Positions 13,501-24,769 of a stretch of DNA of 64,000 nucleotides are shown here, piece after piece. Under the pieces are notes generated by a model. That model saw nothing but the letters and a program-made list of their open reading frames with translations. It was not told the origin of the DNA and ran no database searches. Both the position numbers and the translations under genes were made by a program. This DNA is from Anaeramoeba flamelloides (Eukaryota > Metamonada > Anaeramoebidae). Within the stretch, counting starts at the first letter, position 1. Each line of letters starts with the position of its first letter. Where the stretch lies: assembly GCA_027625915.1 (NCBI GenBank), contig JANTQA010000012.1, forward strand, positions 5,416,501-5,480,500, given 5' to 3'.

Positions 13501-13703
13501 TTTTTTGTTTTTTTTTGCCTTATTAGAAATAAAAATGGAAGAAAGAAGAAAAAAAGAAAAAGTTTTTACTTTGATATCTCATCAATAGTGTTTGGAAAGA
13601 GTTTGTTTAAAGCGACACAAAGCTTTGTCGAGATATCTTTTGAATTCTTCTTTTCCTCTTTACCAAGAATTCGATCAAGCCAAAATGTAGTATAAGAATT
13701 CAT
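7594..13703 (-). CDS. Giant calponin-homology plus tandem PH-like repeat protein, two exons
   Basis: Predicted 1984-residue cytoplasmic protein. Exon 1 (13570-13703) starts at an ATG after a pyrimidine tract and encodes the first half of a CH domain, with FWLDRILG and LCVALNKLFPNTI. Exon 2 (7594-13414) supplies the second half (NGNKFLMSCISLGF, then a DL pair), so the CH domain spans about residues 5-105. The intron is 13415-13569 and the joint is in phase (AA plus A giving Lys). After the CH domain come roughly ten or eleven beta-rich units of about 90-130 residues, each ending in an amphipathic helix, which look like divergent PH-like folds. Clear ones start near 1466, 1578 and 1684, and one ends the protein. 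Low-complexity spacers include a Ser/Gly/Asp block at about 1793-1865 and acidic Glu/Asn stretches. CH domains bind actin or microtubules and PH folds bind lipids or proteins, so a cortical scaffold is plausible (inference). Single CH domains do not always bind actin. Confidence 0.75.
7960..8170 (-). repeat. Ser/Gly/Asp-rich coding repeat inside the CH/PH-repeat protein
   Basis: Degenerate six-base units reading GGTTCTAGTTC-like on the minus strand encode an SGSGSD-type tract of about 70 residues. It lies between the last two PH-like units. It is probably a flexible, length-variable linker. Confidence 0.8.
13415..13569 (-). other. Intron splitting the CH domain
   Basis: 155 bp intron with GTAAAA donor and AAAAG acceptor on the minus strand. 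The acceptor follows an A run rather than a pyrimidine tract, as in the J-protein gene here. Of the nearby AG choices, this one joins exon 1 in frame to the long exon and makes an unbroken CH domain. Confidence 0.7.
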
Positions 13704-14615
13704 AAGAAAATAGAAAGAAAAAAGAAAAAATCTTCAAAAAATGTAAGAAAAAATTGTCAAAAAACTTTGAGTTCGGAATTTATTATAATTAAAAGTGGCT
13801 CTGTTCATTTTTTTTCTAGATTATATTTTTGGTTTTACTGTATTTGTTTCAAAATAAATTGAGTAAAATTTTCATTTGTTTTTCCAAAAAAGGTTTTAAA
13901 AGTTCGATCCAAAATTAATAAATACTAAAAAGGAATGTAGTCTATTATTTACTTTTTCTAATGCGAAACTTTAGTGCTTTCTTTGAATTCTTTGATTCTG
14001 TCTTTGTGTTTTTTTAGGTAAGCTGAAGGAAAATTTTTGTACTTTTTAATTAGGAAATTGACTGTATAATATAATATATAAGTATGAGAGAGTGTTGAAA
14101 TTGCAAAGAGTTGATTTTGATTTTCCAAAAATTAAGAGTGTTTCGGTGAGTGAATTCTTTCACTTTGTAGTTTACTAAATAATCAATTTGATTTTTCAAA
14201 AGGGTCATGTAATTATCCAAATTGAAATAAACTGTAAAGGCGAAAAATGGAAAAAGATTAAAATAATACTGGTATTTGAATATTTAAAGGGAAACACTTT
14301 CACTTCATTTTCCTTTTTCCTGTCTTTTTCAAATTGACTCACAAACTGCATCTCACTTCTCTGAAAACTCTGGTTTCGAAAAGAAATATCTAAAAAAGGA
14401 AGTGACAATTTTTTCCCTATTATAATTTAAATATCAGTAAAATAATTCTTGGTAGACACTGTAGCCCCGATTCTTTTCTTTTTAGAATTTTTAGACTCAA
14501 ATAAATAAAAAAATTGAAAAAACAAAAGGGAAATAGAATTTTTATTCAATTATTATTGTTTAAATAATTCACTTAGAGTTGGTAAATCCAAATTTCTATT
14601 TAAAAATTTGTATAT

Positions 14616-14770
14616 TTGTTCGAGAAGACCTAAACATTGAAAGATCAAAGAAACCGGTAATAAACAGAAAGTGAATCCTATATTGATTTTTAAGTTTTAT
14701 AATTCAAATGCAAATTCGAAAAATGAAGGGTTAAATCTGAAAAATTTGTCTAAAAAAAAATATAAAATTT
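14616..14770 (+). repeat. Degraded fragment of the fold-back arm
   Basis: Resembles the left arm of the 16063-17357 element over about 150 bp. It shares an AGAAGACxTAAACATT box, a GATCAAA box, an AGTTxTATxATT box and a GGxTAAAATxT box in the same order. It looks like an older copy of the same repeat unit. Confidence 0.5.
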
Positions 14771-14785
14771 ACCAATTTTAAATAT

Positions 14786-14968
14786 CTTAAGGGACTAGTC
14801 TCTATGAAATTTTTTTACCTAAATTAAATAGAGATTGAGAAAATTGTTTGTACATTACTTAGATTTGAAAGACCCTGTTTATTTCCAATATTAAACTTAT
14901 TTCTAGATAAGTATTCCCTATTTAGAAATTGATCAAAAAAAAAAAATAATAGAGACTAGTCGCTTAAG
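14786..14968. mobile_element. MITE, family with CTTAAGNGACTAGTCTCTAT ends, copy 1
   Basis: 183 bp element with near-perfect 20 bp inverted ends (CTTAAGGGACTAGTCTCTAT and the complement of CTTAAGCGACTAGTCTCTAT). A second, more diverged copy lies in the opposite orientation at about 55004-55176 and shares the interior box AGATTTGAAAGACCC. Non-coding. Confidence 0.75.
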
Positions 14969-16062
14969 GGGGTAAGTACATTTTACAAATTTTGAGTGCC
15001 ACTGTTTATACAAAACTGAACTCTTTAAATCACTATTTTAATCAAATAAGTTGATATTTTAATAATTATTAGAGTGTGATATAGACTTTTATCATAAAGT
15101 CTTATACCAATTTAAAAATGGAATTCAAATAAAGGCAAAAATTGAACAAAAAAAATAAATAAATACAAATCATTTATTACTTGATTTCATTTGTAAAATT
15201 TAACATAATTTCTTCTTCTTTAATTGGTTTTATTATTAAATCTTTATGAAAAACTTCTGTTTGGAAAATTTTTGATAAACATATTACTTCCTATATCTAA
15301 AGAATTCCCAAAATGTATTTTCAAATCCTATTTTCATTTCATTAATCTAATTCTAGTTTTGGTTCAGAAAATATGATATTTATTAAATTCCTCTTCAGAA
15401 ATAAAGAATTAATTGGATATATTTGTTTGATTTGAAAATTATTTTTTTTCAATTGAATTGAAAACTCAAAATAATTCTGAATCATGCTTAAAATTTTTTC
15501 ATATCAATTTTTCTCTATATTTTGGGATTGAATCTTTTGTAGCTTTATTTTTGATTCTAAAAATCCAATTCCCTTTCTCTTTTAATCTTTAAAACACTGT
15601 TCTTTTTTTTTTTGCTTGGTTTGATAAAAATATTTGAAATTAGAATTTTGATTGAAAAAAATAAATTGAGAAAATTTTCCCCTTTATTATTCAAATACTA
15701 GTACAGAAGTGCTGGTATAGAACTAATTTGAAAAATGAACCTAACATAAACTAATTTTGTGTATTTGTAAAAACTTATGAAGTGATTTTTTGGTAGAACT
15801 AAAAAAATTCAAAACTCAAATAAAACTTCCCTTTGGTAAAAATAATTTATTTTGAATATCAATTAAAAAATTGAACTCACCTTAACCATTATTAAAGAGT
15901 GAATTTTGTATGGGTATGAAAAATTAATTTTGAAGCTCTACACTTAAATAGTATATCAATTCTTAGGGCATAAGTTCCCACCCTGATAGATTATAAGTTA
16001 TTAGTACCATTTTAATATTAACTTCTCAAAAAGAATTTTCAGTGTGAACAAATTGAAAAATA

Positions 16063-17357
16063 ACAGTACTAAGAATTACTATTAACTGTTGTCAAAATAA
16101 TGCCTACAAAAAAAGTTAATACGTATTTCAAAATAAAACACGTGTTTTTTTATTGTAGAAGACTTAAACATTAAACGATCAAAAAAATCAACAATAAAAT
16201 TTAAATAAATATGGTATTGGTTTCTTTAAGTTCTATTATTTAAAAAGAAATTCTAAAAATAAAGGATAAAATTTCCAAATTTATCTCAAAAAATAGAGTA
16301 AATTTTTGAAGAAAATTTTTGTAATCAAACAAAAAATTTCAAAAATATTGAGAATTTAATGAAAAAATTTACAACTAATTGCATGAATAATTTATATTTT
16401 ACTGAACATATCCAAATTTTTACTTTCAAAATTGATTTGAACTTAGTTATACTATTTGGTAGTCGATTGGATGTTACCTTGGAACAAGAAGGAAAAAAAG
16501 CAGGGATTAGATTTTGAAAAACTGGTTATAGTCGTTGTACACAAATTATTTTGATCACTGTTCCCGTTTCAAACAAAATCAAAGATAAACACAAAAAAAA
16601 ATATATGAAAATAGATTATTGAAGTAAAATTTTGTAAAAAAAGACTTTTATGGGATTTTCAACACAAACCCAAATTTAATATCATTTCAAACTTGTAAAA
16701 AAAACTTTAAAAAAATATTTAAAACAGCATTTGAATTGTTTTGTGTTTATAGATTTGAAATAGAAATTATGGAAATATTAAAATCAAAATTTAACCTAGG
16801 ATCTGAAATTGAAATTCGGAAATTTGTTTGAATCTTTGAAAAATCCTATTTTTTTCTACAGTGATCAAAATAATGCAGGAATAACAACGGTAATCCCTGT
16901 TTTTCTAAATCTAATCCCTGCTTTTTTTCCTTCTTGTTCCAAGGTAACATCCAATCGACTACCAAATAGTATAACTAAGTTCAAATCAATTTTGAAAGTA
17001 AAAATTTGGATATGTTCAGTAAAATATAAATTATTCATGCAATTAGTTGTAAATTTTTCATTAAATTCTCAATATTTTTGAAATTTTTTGTTTGATTACA
17101 AAAATTTTCTTCAAAAATTTACTCTATTTTTTGAGATAAATTTGGAAATTTTATCCTTTATTTTTAGAATTTCTTTTTAAATAATAGAACTTAAAGAAAC
17201 CAATACCATATTTATTTAAATTTTATTGTTGATTTTTTTGATCGTTTAATGTTTAGGTCTTCTACAACAAAAAAACACGCGTTTTATTTTGAAACACGTA
17301 TTAAATTTTCTTGCACGTATTATTTTGACAACAGTTAATAGTAATTCTTAGTACTGT
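16063..17357. mobile_element. Large fold-back (composite inverted repeat) element
   Basis: Two nearly identical arms of about 495-500 bp (16063-16561 and 16858-17357) in inverted orientation flank a unique 296 bp spacer. Outer ends read CAGTACTAAGAATTACTATT and are flanked on both sides by TAA, which may be a target-site duplication. The inner arm borders read ACAGTGATCAAAATAAT, resembling the subterminal ACTGTTGTCAAAATAAT near the outer ends. Each arm may therefore itself be a short mariner-like element present as two inverted copies. The arms differ by only scattered bases, so the structure is young or kept homogeneous by gene conversion. No transposase frame is present. Diverged single-arm relatives lie at 14616-14770 and 39288-39640. 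Confidence 0.85.
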
Positions 17358-17605
17358 AATTTTCCAATTAATAAATGAAAATGTTTATTTCAATTTCCAA
17401 AATGAATATTTTAATTATAACTGTTAAAACCAAATTACGAAAGTAAAAATTTTGTCTTAGTGTTAAAAAAGCAAGAGAAATGTTATTGTCTTAAAATATC
17501 ATTTCTAAAAGATGTTATAAAGATCTAGGAATTTTCTTCAATTTATAAACAAAAAAAATATTTTGGAATGTGAATTAAAAATTTTCATTTTTTAATTGGA
17601 AAATT
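17358..17605. mobile_element. MITE, family with TTTTCCAATTAA ends, copy 2
   Basis: About 248 bp, with inverted ends built on TTTTCCAATTAA. It is the reverse-oriented relative of the element at 4984-5232. It abuts the large fold-back, whose outer TAA flank overlaps this element's end, so the fold-back may have inserted at its tip. Confidence 0.65.
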
Positions 17606-18110
17606 ATAGTATGGCTAAAAATAACTGGGATTGCATTACTCTTTCAAGACTGTTTTTATCATCAATTCCACTGTTTTCACCTGAAAAAGTAGTCCTTATT
17701 TTTACTTGAATGGTTTTATAAAACAACACCACAAATGACACCTTTATAAATATCCGTTGATTCTTAAATTGAACTTTTGAGAAAAAATAATCAACCATAT
17801 TTCAATAATAATAAAGTATGGTAAATTAAAAGTCAAGCTATGTTTGAAATTACAATAAAAACTCCAATTTTTTGGTAATTTTTAAAAAAACATATTTCAG
17901 ACAATTAACAACGACGTTTGCAATTGAAATTTTAAGTATCAGTGTATTTTGAAGAGGGTTTGTTGGTTTGTAAATCTCACAAATTTTTATTCAGTGAGAT
18001 CTGAGAAGGAAAAAATGTCAAATTTTTCCTAAAAAGGTCTGAATTTTTTAGACTCGTATCTCAAAATGACAAAGAAGGTTGCGAAAAATCGACTTTTTGA
18101 AAAAATGACC

Positions 18111-18212
18111 TTCTATGTCATTTTTTAAAACCCTTACACATTGTTGACCATTTAAATAATTTATTTTTCTGATTCTGAGATAAGCTGAGAAGGTTTTAAA
18201 AAATGACATAGA
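18111..18212. repeat. Inverted repeat (hairpin)
   Basis: Arms of about 24 bp (18111-18134 and 18189-18212) read TTCTATGTCATTTTTTAAAA and its complement, with a loop of about 54 bp. It looks like part of a small fold-back element. No coding content. Confidence 0.65.
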
Positions 18213-18438
18213 GCGTCAATAAGGAGAAAAGTGAAAAATTTTTGATGAAAAAGTCTGTTGTTTTACCAGAAAGACATTTTTTGAATAGTGTGTACGATAA
18301 AGTGTTTGGAGTTGGATTAAATCCACTAAAATCCTCATTTCCTAAAATTGAATTGTCAATTTTACTCGAATGACATACACAACATTGTTTTTATTTAAAT
18401 AAAAAAAACTGACTTATTTTTGCAATTATTAAATCCAA

Positions 18439-18654
18439 ATGATCCGAACATTAAAAATTCTTCAAAATCTTCCCCACACAACCTCAACCCAATTTCTCTT
18501 GATACAACCAATTGGTTTTGAGAGAAACGATCCAAACAAAAAAAATTTTATCAAAAAAGCATTAAAAAATGTGAAGTACGTTTGGCATGGATCGTGTTGT
18601 TCCACAAACAATCAGAAGAAACACTCCCCTCTTAGTAATGGCTGGGAGATTTAA
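18439..18654 (+). CDS. Short hypothetical ORF, uncertain
   Basis: A 71-codon frame from an ATG, in a stretch visibly richer in G and C than the surrounding spacer. The protein has no signal peptide or membrane segment, contains KNVKYVWHGSCC-like sequence, and matches no family I recognise. No intron or partner exon was found. It could be a gene relic, a captured gene fragment in a mobile element (a transposon-like end lies at 18734), or chance. Confidence 0.2.
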   Translation: MIRTLKILQNLPHTTSTQFLLIQPIGFERNDPNKKNFIKKALKNVKYVWHGSCCSTNNQKKHSPLSNGWEI

Positions 18655-18733
18655 TTCAAGGAAAAACAAAAAGAACAAAAACCAAATAAACAAAAATTAA
18701 AATAATACATAACCACACCGCTTTGTTAGTTAA

Positions 18734-18790
18734 TACAGCTTGTTCCAGCACTACCGTGAAAATTTATAAGACCTTGAAATTGATTTTCTA
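18734..18790 (+). mobile_element. Single terminal inverted repeat of a mariner-like MITE
   Basis: Begins TACAGCTTGTTCCAGCACTA and continues into CCGTGAAAATTTATAA, matching the ends of the element at 28623-29018. I could not find its partner end to the right, so it is a solo or strongly decayed end. Confidence 0.5.
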
Positions 18791-19760
18791 TTCTGAAATT
18801 TTATTATGTACAACAACCCGTAAAAGGGTTTTTAAAGCTCACCATAAACTATAAAATTTAAAATAGAAGATTAAAAACAAGTTATCCATTTTTTGCTTTG
18901 GGAAATTGACAAACAAATTCATTAAAAATGCATAACATTAACGTGGATCTTCAATTTCTAAAATTGTTAAAATCTCAGCTTTAAACAATTGAAAAACAAA
19001 GATCGAAAAATACTTTCAAGTTTCCATGGTTTCTGTGATTTCAATTCTTGAGATTTCTGTGATTTTTGTGATTTTTTTTCTTTTGAGAAAATTTAATTTT
19101 TGTTTTGGTTTTTACAAAAAAAATAACTCAAATGAAGTAAGAGAAGTTGCAAATTTTGATCTTACTGAGAAATTGAATTTGATATTTCAAAAAACGCACT
19201 TTTATAATAGACAACCAATTTAGTTGTTTTATAATTTTTTTCTGGAGGGTTGGAACGGGTTAGTTGTTTGTGGGGACAATGTAACAATTCAAAGTAACTC
19301 AATGATCAAAAATCTTTGACAACACTATCATTTAGATTTAAAATTGTTTTTTTCAGAAGTATTTTTTTGTATAAGAAACTCGTGGTTATTTTTATTTTTC
19401 TCTTTCATTTTCACTTTCCTTAACAAGGTGTTCGAGTTCACGTATCTCAAAATTTCTTTTTCATTTTTCATCTAAAAAATGACACAAAATGATTTTTTGA
19501 TCCAAATTGGAGAATATTTTAAAGATCATTCCTTATCATAATATAAATGAGATTGGAACATATCAGGTTGAGAAAAATTAGTCAATTGGAAACGTAGTCC
19601 TTAAATCTTTCGAAAGAACAAACTATATAACATCTTATTCAAACTGTTGTTTCTTCAAAACAACACAAAACAATTCAAAGTAGTCTATTTCAGATCAGAA
19701 AGAAAAAATCCAAACTTTTCCATTTCTGTTTCATTTTTTCTTAGTTTTTTTATCCTAAAA
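18791..19760. other. Spacer upstream of the J-protein gene
   Basis: AT-rich sequence with a short hydrophobic frame (19026-19223) that I do not regard as a gene. It should contain the promoter of the downstream J-protein gene, but no recognisable element can be named. Confidence 0.4.
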
Positions 19761-20662
19761 ATGTCCAGAGAAATAAATAAAATATTAAATTCAAAAACCC
19801 ACTATGAAACTTTAGGTGTTGCACCAAATTGCGACACAGACACCCTTAGAAAAGTTTATCGAAATTTAACTATAAATTATCATCCTGATAAATGTAAAAA
19901 TGGCCTCGAGGTTTTTAAAAGTACATATTTTTTTCTTTTTCCAAATTTAACAAAGAATTCCTTCTTTGATTTCTTTTTGTATTTTTTTTTTTTTTTTACG
20001 ACCTTTGAAAAGAAATAAAAAAAGCATTCGAATGCTTGTCTAAACCCGAATTAAGAAAAGAGTATGACGAAAGCCTCTTACGATCGAAACAGATTCAACA
20101 AAACCACAGATCATTACAAAAAAAAACCATTCATCAGAACGTAAACAAAGGGAAAATCTTTGAAAAAGTACACAACCAAAACGGGTTTTTTCATAATCAA
20201 TTCGGGTTTTTCTATAACGACAAAGGTAAAAAAGGGAACCAAAGTCAATCAAGCAATCTGAAACTGTCGCTTCAAATAATCCCAATTGTATTAATTGTGA
20301 TACTGATTTATTTTTATCTCAATTCCAAAACAAATGGATATGAGGAATTAGTTTCCCTTTCCCCCCAAGACAAATTTTGGATCAAAAGAAATACAAACAA
20401 AAGAGAGGTCGTGTATTATGTTTCAAATGATTTCAAAAAAGATATCACAAAAAACAAGCATTTAACCTTAGATTTAATTGAAAATTATGTCGAAATTACT
20501 TATGAAAACCATCTCAAGAAAATTTGCTCCAAAAAGCTAAATAATTTAATCAAAGTTAAAAAAAGTGCTAATAAGAAGATCTCGGTTGAAGACATCAATA
20601 ATACAAAATCTTTGATTGAAGAATGCAGAAAATTAAAAGCATTCGAAAATAAAATACGATAA
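19761..20662 (+). CDS. DNAJB12/DNAJB14-like membrane J-protein, two exons
   Basis: Predicted 269-residue Hsp40 co-chaperone that stimulates Hsp70 ATPase, probably at the ER membrane facing the cytosol. The J domain (about residues 13-72) has YETLGV, the catalytic HPD at 41-43 and a C-terminal helix with FKKIKKAFECL and LRKEYD. That helix exists only after removing a 92 bp intron (19921-20012); the split Lys codon is restored. A short Gly/Phe-containing segment follows, then one membrane helix at about 139-156 (IIPIVLIVILIYFYL). The C-terminal part carries SPQDKFWIKR, YYVSNDF and a Glu/Cys helix like the DUF1977 region of the DNAJB12/14 (yeast Hlj1-like) group. The ATG at 19761 is chosen over upstream non-ATG starts because it directly precedes the J domain. 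The family assists ER-associated degradation; that role is inferred here. An Hsp70 partner is encoded about 4 kb downstream. Confidence 0.85.
19921..20012 (+). other. Intron in the J-protein gene
   Basis: 92 bp, GTACAT donor, T-rich body, acceptor TTGAAAAG. Its removal joins EVF with KKIKKAFECLS, rebuilding the last J-domain helices. Confidence 0.8.
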
Positions 20663-23600
20663 TAGAAAAGACAAGAAAATATATTATGGATTTTCAGTTC
20701 AAGACCAAAACATTGATTTTCTTTTTTTTTTTTTTTAATGAACATAAGACTTGGTTTTATATAATTAATCAAGAATTACATTAAAATAAAGTAATTCATT
20801 TCTAAAAAAAAAAAAATTGTAAAAAATTCCTATACAAATTCCAAAAAAAGAATTATTTTATGAAATTTGAAAAATAATGAATAGAATTTTTATTTTTACC
20901 TTCTTGATAAATTTAATTAACTTATGATATTCGAAACAGTGGATTTTTTTTAGGAATTTTATTCAGAAATTTACCAATAAATATGTATTTAAAATAGTTT
21001 CAACTTTTTCTCTTTTTAATTCTTTTGGTTAATAATTTGATTCAATTTTGGAATTTCTTCCTTATTGTTGTCATTTTTTCATCAAATACTACTCTTAACT
21101 AAAAATAAACTGAATAAAATTTCCATTCAGCTTTCAAAAAGGGTTTTGAACAACAAAGGCAATATTTAAACTCTTTAATTCCATGAAGAAAGTTATAAAT
21201 TCTTATCCCCCCTTTTAGAATTGGTTAATTTGATGATTAATTTTATTGTTCGGGATTATCATTTCAGAAAGATAAATGAAATTTTCGATCCTTTTATTTT
21301 GGTTTTTTTCATATTTTAAATCTTGACTATCATCTGAAATATCTATGTAAAAAGGAACTTTAAGGATTTAAGGATTTATTTTTTTTTTTTTTTGTTTTTT
21401 TGTGAAAGACGAAGAAAAATTTTATACTATTATTCTCCATTTCATAGTAATTATTTTCAAAGAAAAAACTTACTGGATATTATTTAAATATGTATTCCAT
21501 TAACCTTTTTTTTTCCGCGTGACCAGCTGGATATCTTTCACATTCATGGAAAAATTGCCAATTTAACATTTTTGGATATTAATTATTTAACTTTGAATCA
21601 AAAAAAAAAAAAATTTAGTGCAAATTTAAAAATAATTTCTTCGAAAAAGGCTAAAACACTCATTGTTTTGAAACAACTTTTTTTGATATAATTATTTTAG
21701 TGACCTTGCAGATAAAATAGAAAAAAAATATAGATAAGATTGGGTTATATTGCCTAATAATCATAATTTTGATATAAACGATCGTATATATCTAGAATTG
21801 GAAAATGCATTATGAAGAATTATTGTTTTTTGTTTTAACGTTTTTTAATTGTTAAAAAATAATCATTTACAAGGTGAAGTGATTCAATTGGACAAATTTC
21901 TCCGAAAAAAACAAATCAAATTGAAAATTTTATTTTTTTTATTTTTTTTTTTATGTAAACACCATTTCAAAAATTGTAACTCGCCTGAAATATTAAATAG
22001 CAAAAATATTTTACCATAAGTATTCAAGAAAGATTAATAATTAAATCTGATTTGGAGTACACTTTTAAATCATTCTAAATATAAAAAAAACTGATATTTT
22101 AAAAAATCAATAAAAATAATATAAAAAAAAAAATCTAGTCACAATTTTTGAAATGAGCATAACAGATTTTTTATTACTGAACTTTCACTGAAAAAAAAAA
22201 GATAAAAAGAAGATTTTTTACAAATAATTAAGTACAGTTAAAAAGAAATTACATTGTCGCAATTTTTATATTGATTATTTCTCTTTTTGTAGATTATTTT
22301 TTTTCCACATGATCTTTTGAAAAAAAAAAGAAAAAGAAAATTAGAAAAAAAAAGAAAAAACTAAATTGGAAAAAATAAATCAAAAAAAAAAAAAAAGAAA
22401 AGAAAAGGAAAATTTGAAGAAAAATAAAAAAAAAACAAAAGGAAAGGGAAAAGAAAAGAAAGAGAAAAAGTAAAACAAAAATTTACAAAAATAGAAACAA
22501 TGATTGTGATTTAAAAATTTGAAAATATTTTTTAATAGAAGTTTTTTTGAGGGTTTATTCCAGTATTCTTATCAACATTATAAAGTGAGTCAAAATAATT
22601 GAAATCTAGTTTATCTTTTATATAACAATGAAATCCTTATTGACTGAAGATATAGGGAACTCACTCATATAATATTTCCATAGTGGAATAATGTAAAAAT
22701 TCATTAATAAGGTCTGAGTATATTAATTATTTGTCTCATAAACTTACCATTACATTTTCCAAGGTAATAAAAACTCTTCAATTATTGGTATGTTAATTTC
22801 AATTCTAATATAGAAAAATTCAGAAAAATTGGAAAAAATAATAAATACTATTATTATTTTTTTTTTATTCGATATATGTCCTTAATAAAGTTAAAAACTA
22901 TTTTTTTCTGATTAATATTTTTCGAAATTAAGTTTATAACGTAATTCCATTAACCACTGTGATAATTTTTTTAGAATAAAAACACTCTCAATTTTTGAAT
23001 ATCAAAAATATTTTTTGAAATTACTGGGCACTTTTTTATTTTTTTTTGAAAAATTGGGGTTGAGAAAAGCTTGAAATCAAAGAATAAGTTAATTTATTAA
23101 ATTAGAATGGTTTTTCCAGAAAGTTTATCTTTTTAGTTGAATTTTTTTTTAATTATACCACTTAAAAACTAAAAAAAAACATTTCAAGACCAAATTAGTG
23201 CCTTTTGTGAAAAGAAAAGACCTATAATTTAGATTTTGTTTTTGTAAATGAGTTAAAACAAGAGATTGTATCTAAAAATATACATGATTTCAAGTTTGAA
23301 TTCAATGATTTTGGCAAAACATGTTTTCAAGAAAAAGTTGTTTTGAAACTTTATTTATTTTTATTTTACCATTTAGTTTTTTTAATGGTTTTAATGGAAA
23401 GTATTTGACCAGTTTTTCATTTTTAGTGTTTTTTTGGTAGTAGGGACATATCAATTGAAATTTAAAAAAAAAAAATTAAAAAAATATAAATACTAAAGTT
23501 GGATAAAAAATTATTACAAAATACACTTTTAGATATTATAAAAAAATAATTTAAGTTTAAAACAAAAAATATATATAATTTTTTATTAAGAATTATTTTT

Positions 23601-24769
23601 AAAGTTTTAATAACCTTTGTTTCAATTTTTTTTAATTCAAAATGCCTTCATGTATTTATATATTTTTAATTTTCAATTTAATTTCTGTAAATTTTTTTTA
23701 CCCTATTAATACTTTAAAAAATTAGATTGATATCCAAATTATTTTTTAAAAAAGTTCTTAATCAAACTTATCAATAAAATTAAAATATAATTATCGTATT
23801 AATTGTATTTTGAAGTAAAGGGATACCTTTTCTTAAACATGTTTTTTTAATATAAAAGAATTATATAAAATCTTCAATTTTTACCAAATTATTATTAATT
23901 GTTTAAATAAAAATAAAAAGGGTAGTAGCTTATTTTCAGTTTTCTGTTTATTTCAATAATAAATTAATTTTCTGAAAATAAATACAAAACCTTAGAAAAT
24001 TGTTGTTATATTTACCAGAATTTAATTAAAAGAGAGAAAAAATCCTATGTAAAGAAGGATGTGTCTTCATCATAAAAATTACGAAAGGTTTTTATATGTA
24101 GACAAAATTTCCAATTTTTTTTTTGTTATTATAAATTTCTCTGAAAATTATAAAAAAATCACAAGAAACAAAGAACAAATTTCGAAAGATTGAAAAATTT
24201 TTTTCAATTTTTTTTTTTTTTTGTAGGTAACTCTACAATTTTTACTTTTAAAATTTTCTTTCCTAGGCCATTATATATAATATTCTATATCTTATCATCC
24301 TTTTATAACAATTCAAATTATAAATTTTGTTTGTAAGCAATTAGGATATTTGGTATTCTAAGGGTTATATATAAATTTGATCTAAATTATTACAAAATTC
24401 AAAAACAACTTTGATAAAATAATTCTGATGGTCCTTTAGTAAGATTTAAATATCAATAAATGTTTTTATTATTTTTCCCGGATTTTAAACAATAAAAATA
24501 AAAATAAAAATTAAAAAAAAAAAATAAAAAATAATTATTTCTAATGAAAAATTGTTAAAAATTTTAACAATTTCAAGTAACCTAATTTATTTTCAAGTGA
24601 TAAACAGGATTTTTAAAAAAAATAAAAATAAAAATAAATAAAAAATCCATTTCGGTATATAGATAGATATATAAAAAGTTAAGATTGCAAAATTATAAAG
24701 ATTGATAATTAAGAATCAAAAATCGGTACAAATTTAAATTTAAATGTGGATATCATATCATCATTTAAT
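20663..24769. other. 4.1 kb intergenic region between J-protein and Hsp70 genes
   Basis: Separates the converging J-protein and Hsp70 genes, so both 3' ends lie here. It contains dispersed module Y at about 21950-22620. No gene, RNA or transposon ends were recognised in the remaining sequence, which is made of long A and T runs. Confidence 0.5.
21950..22620 (+). repeat. Dispersed repeat module Y, copy 1
   Basis: Non-coding block matching 29590-30235 and 56510-56950 in the same orientation. Boxes in order are CTGAAATATTAAAT, TAGTATTCAAGAA-like, CATTCTAAATATA, ACTGAACTTTCACTGAAAAA, ACAAATAATTAA, TTTTGAAAAAAAAAAGAAAA and finally a purine (AAAAAG)n tract. Copies 1 and 2 also share ACATTATAAAG(T/C)GAGTC near the right end. 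Confidence 0.65.

Larger units (their letters stand above)
13704..18438. other. Intergenic region with several MITEs and a large fold-back
   Basis: No convincing gene. Holds a degraded arm fragment at about 14616-14770, a MITE at 14786-14968, the large fold-back at 16063-17357 with a MITE abutting it at 17358-17605, and a hairpin at 18111-18212. The 14969-16062 part is plain AT-rich sequence in which I see nothing definable. Confidence 0.6.

Noticed and set aside
16809-17081. 90-codon frame across the fold-back arm
   Set aside because: It starts in the spacer and runs through the inverted arm; it shows no domain, and its diverged relatives are non-coding.
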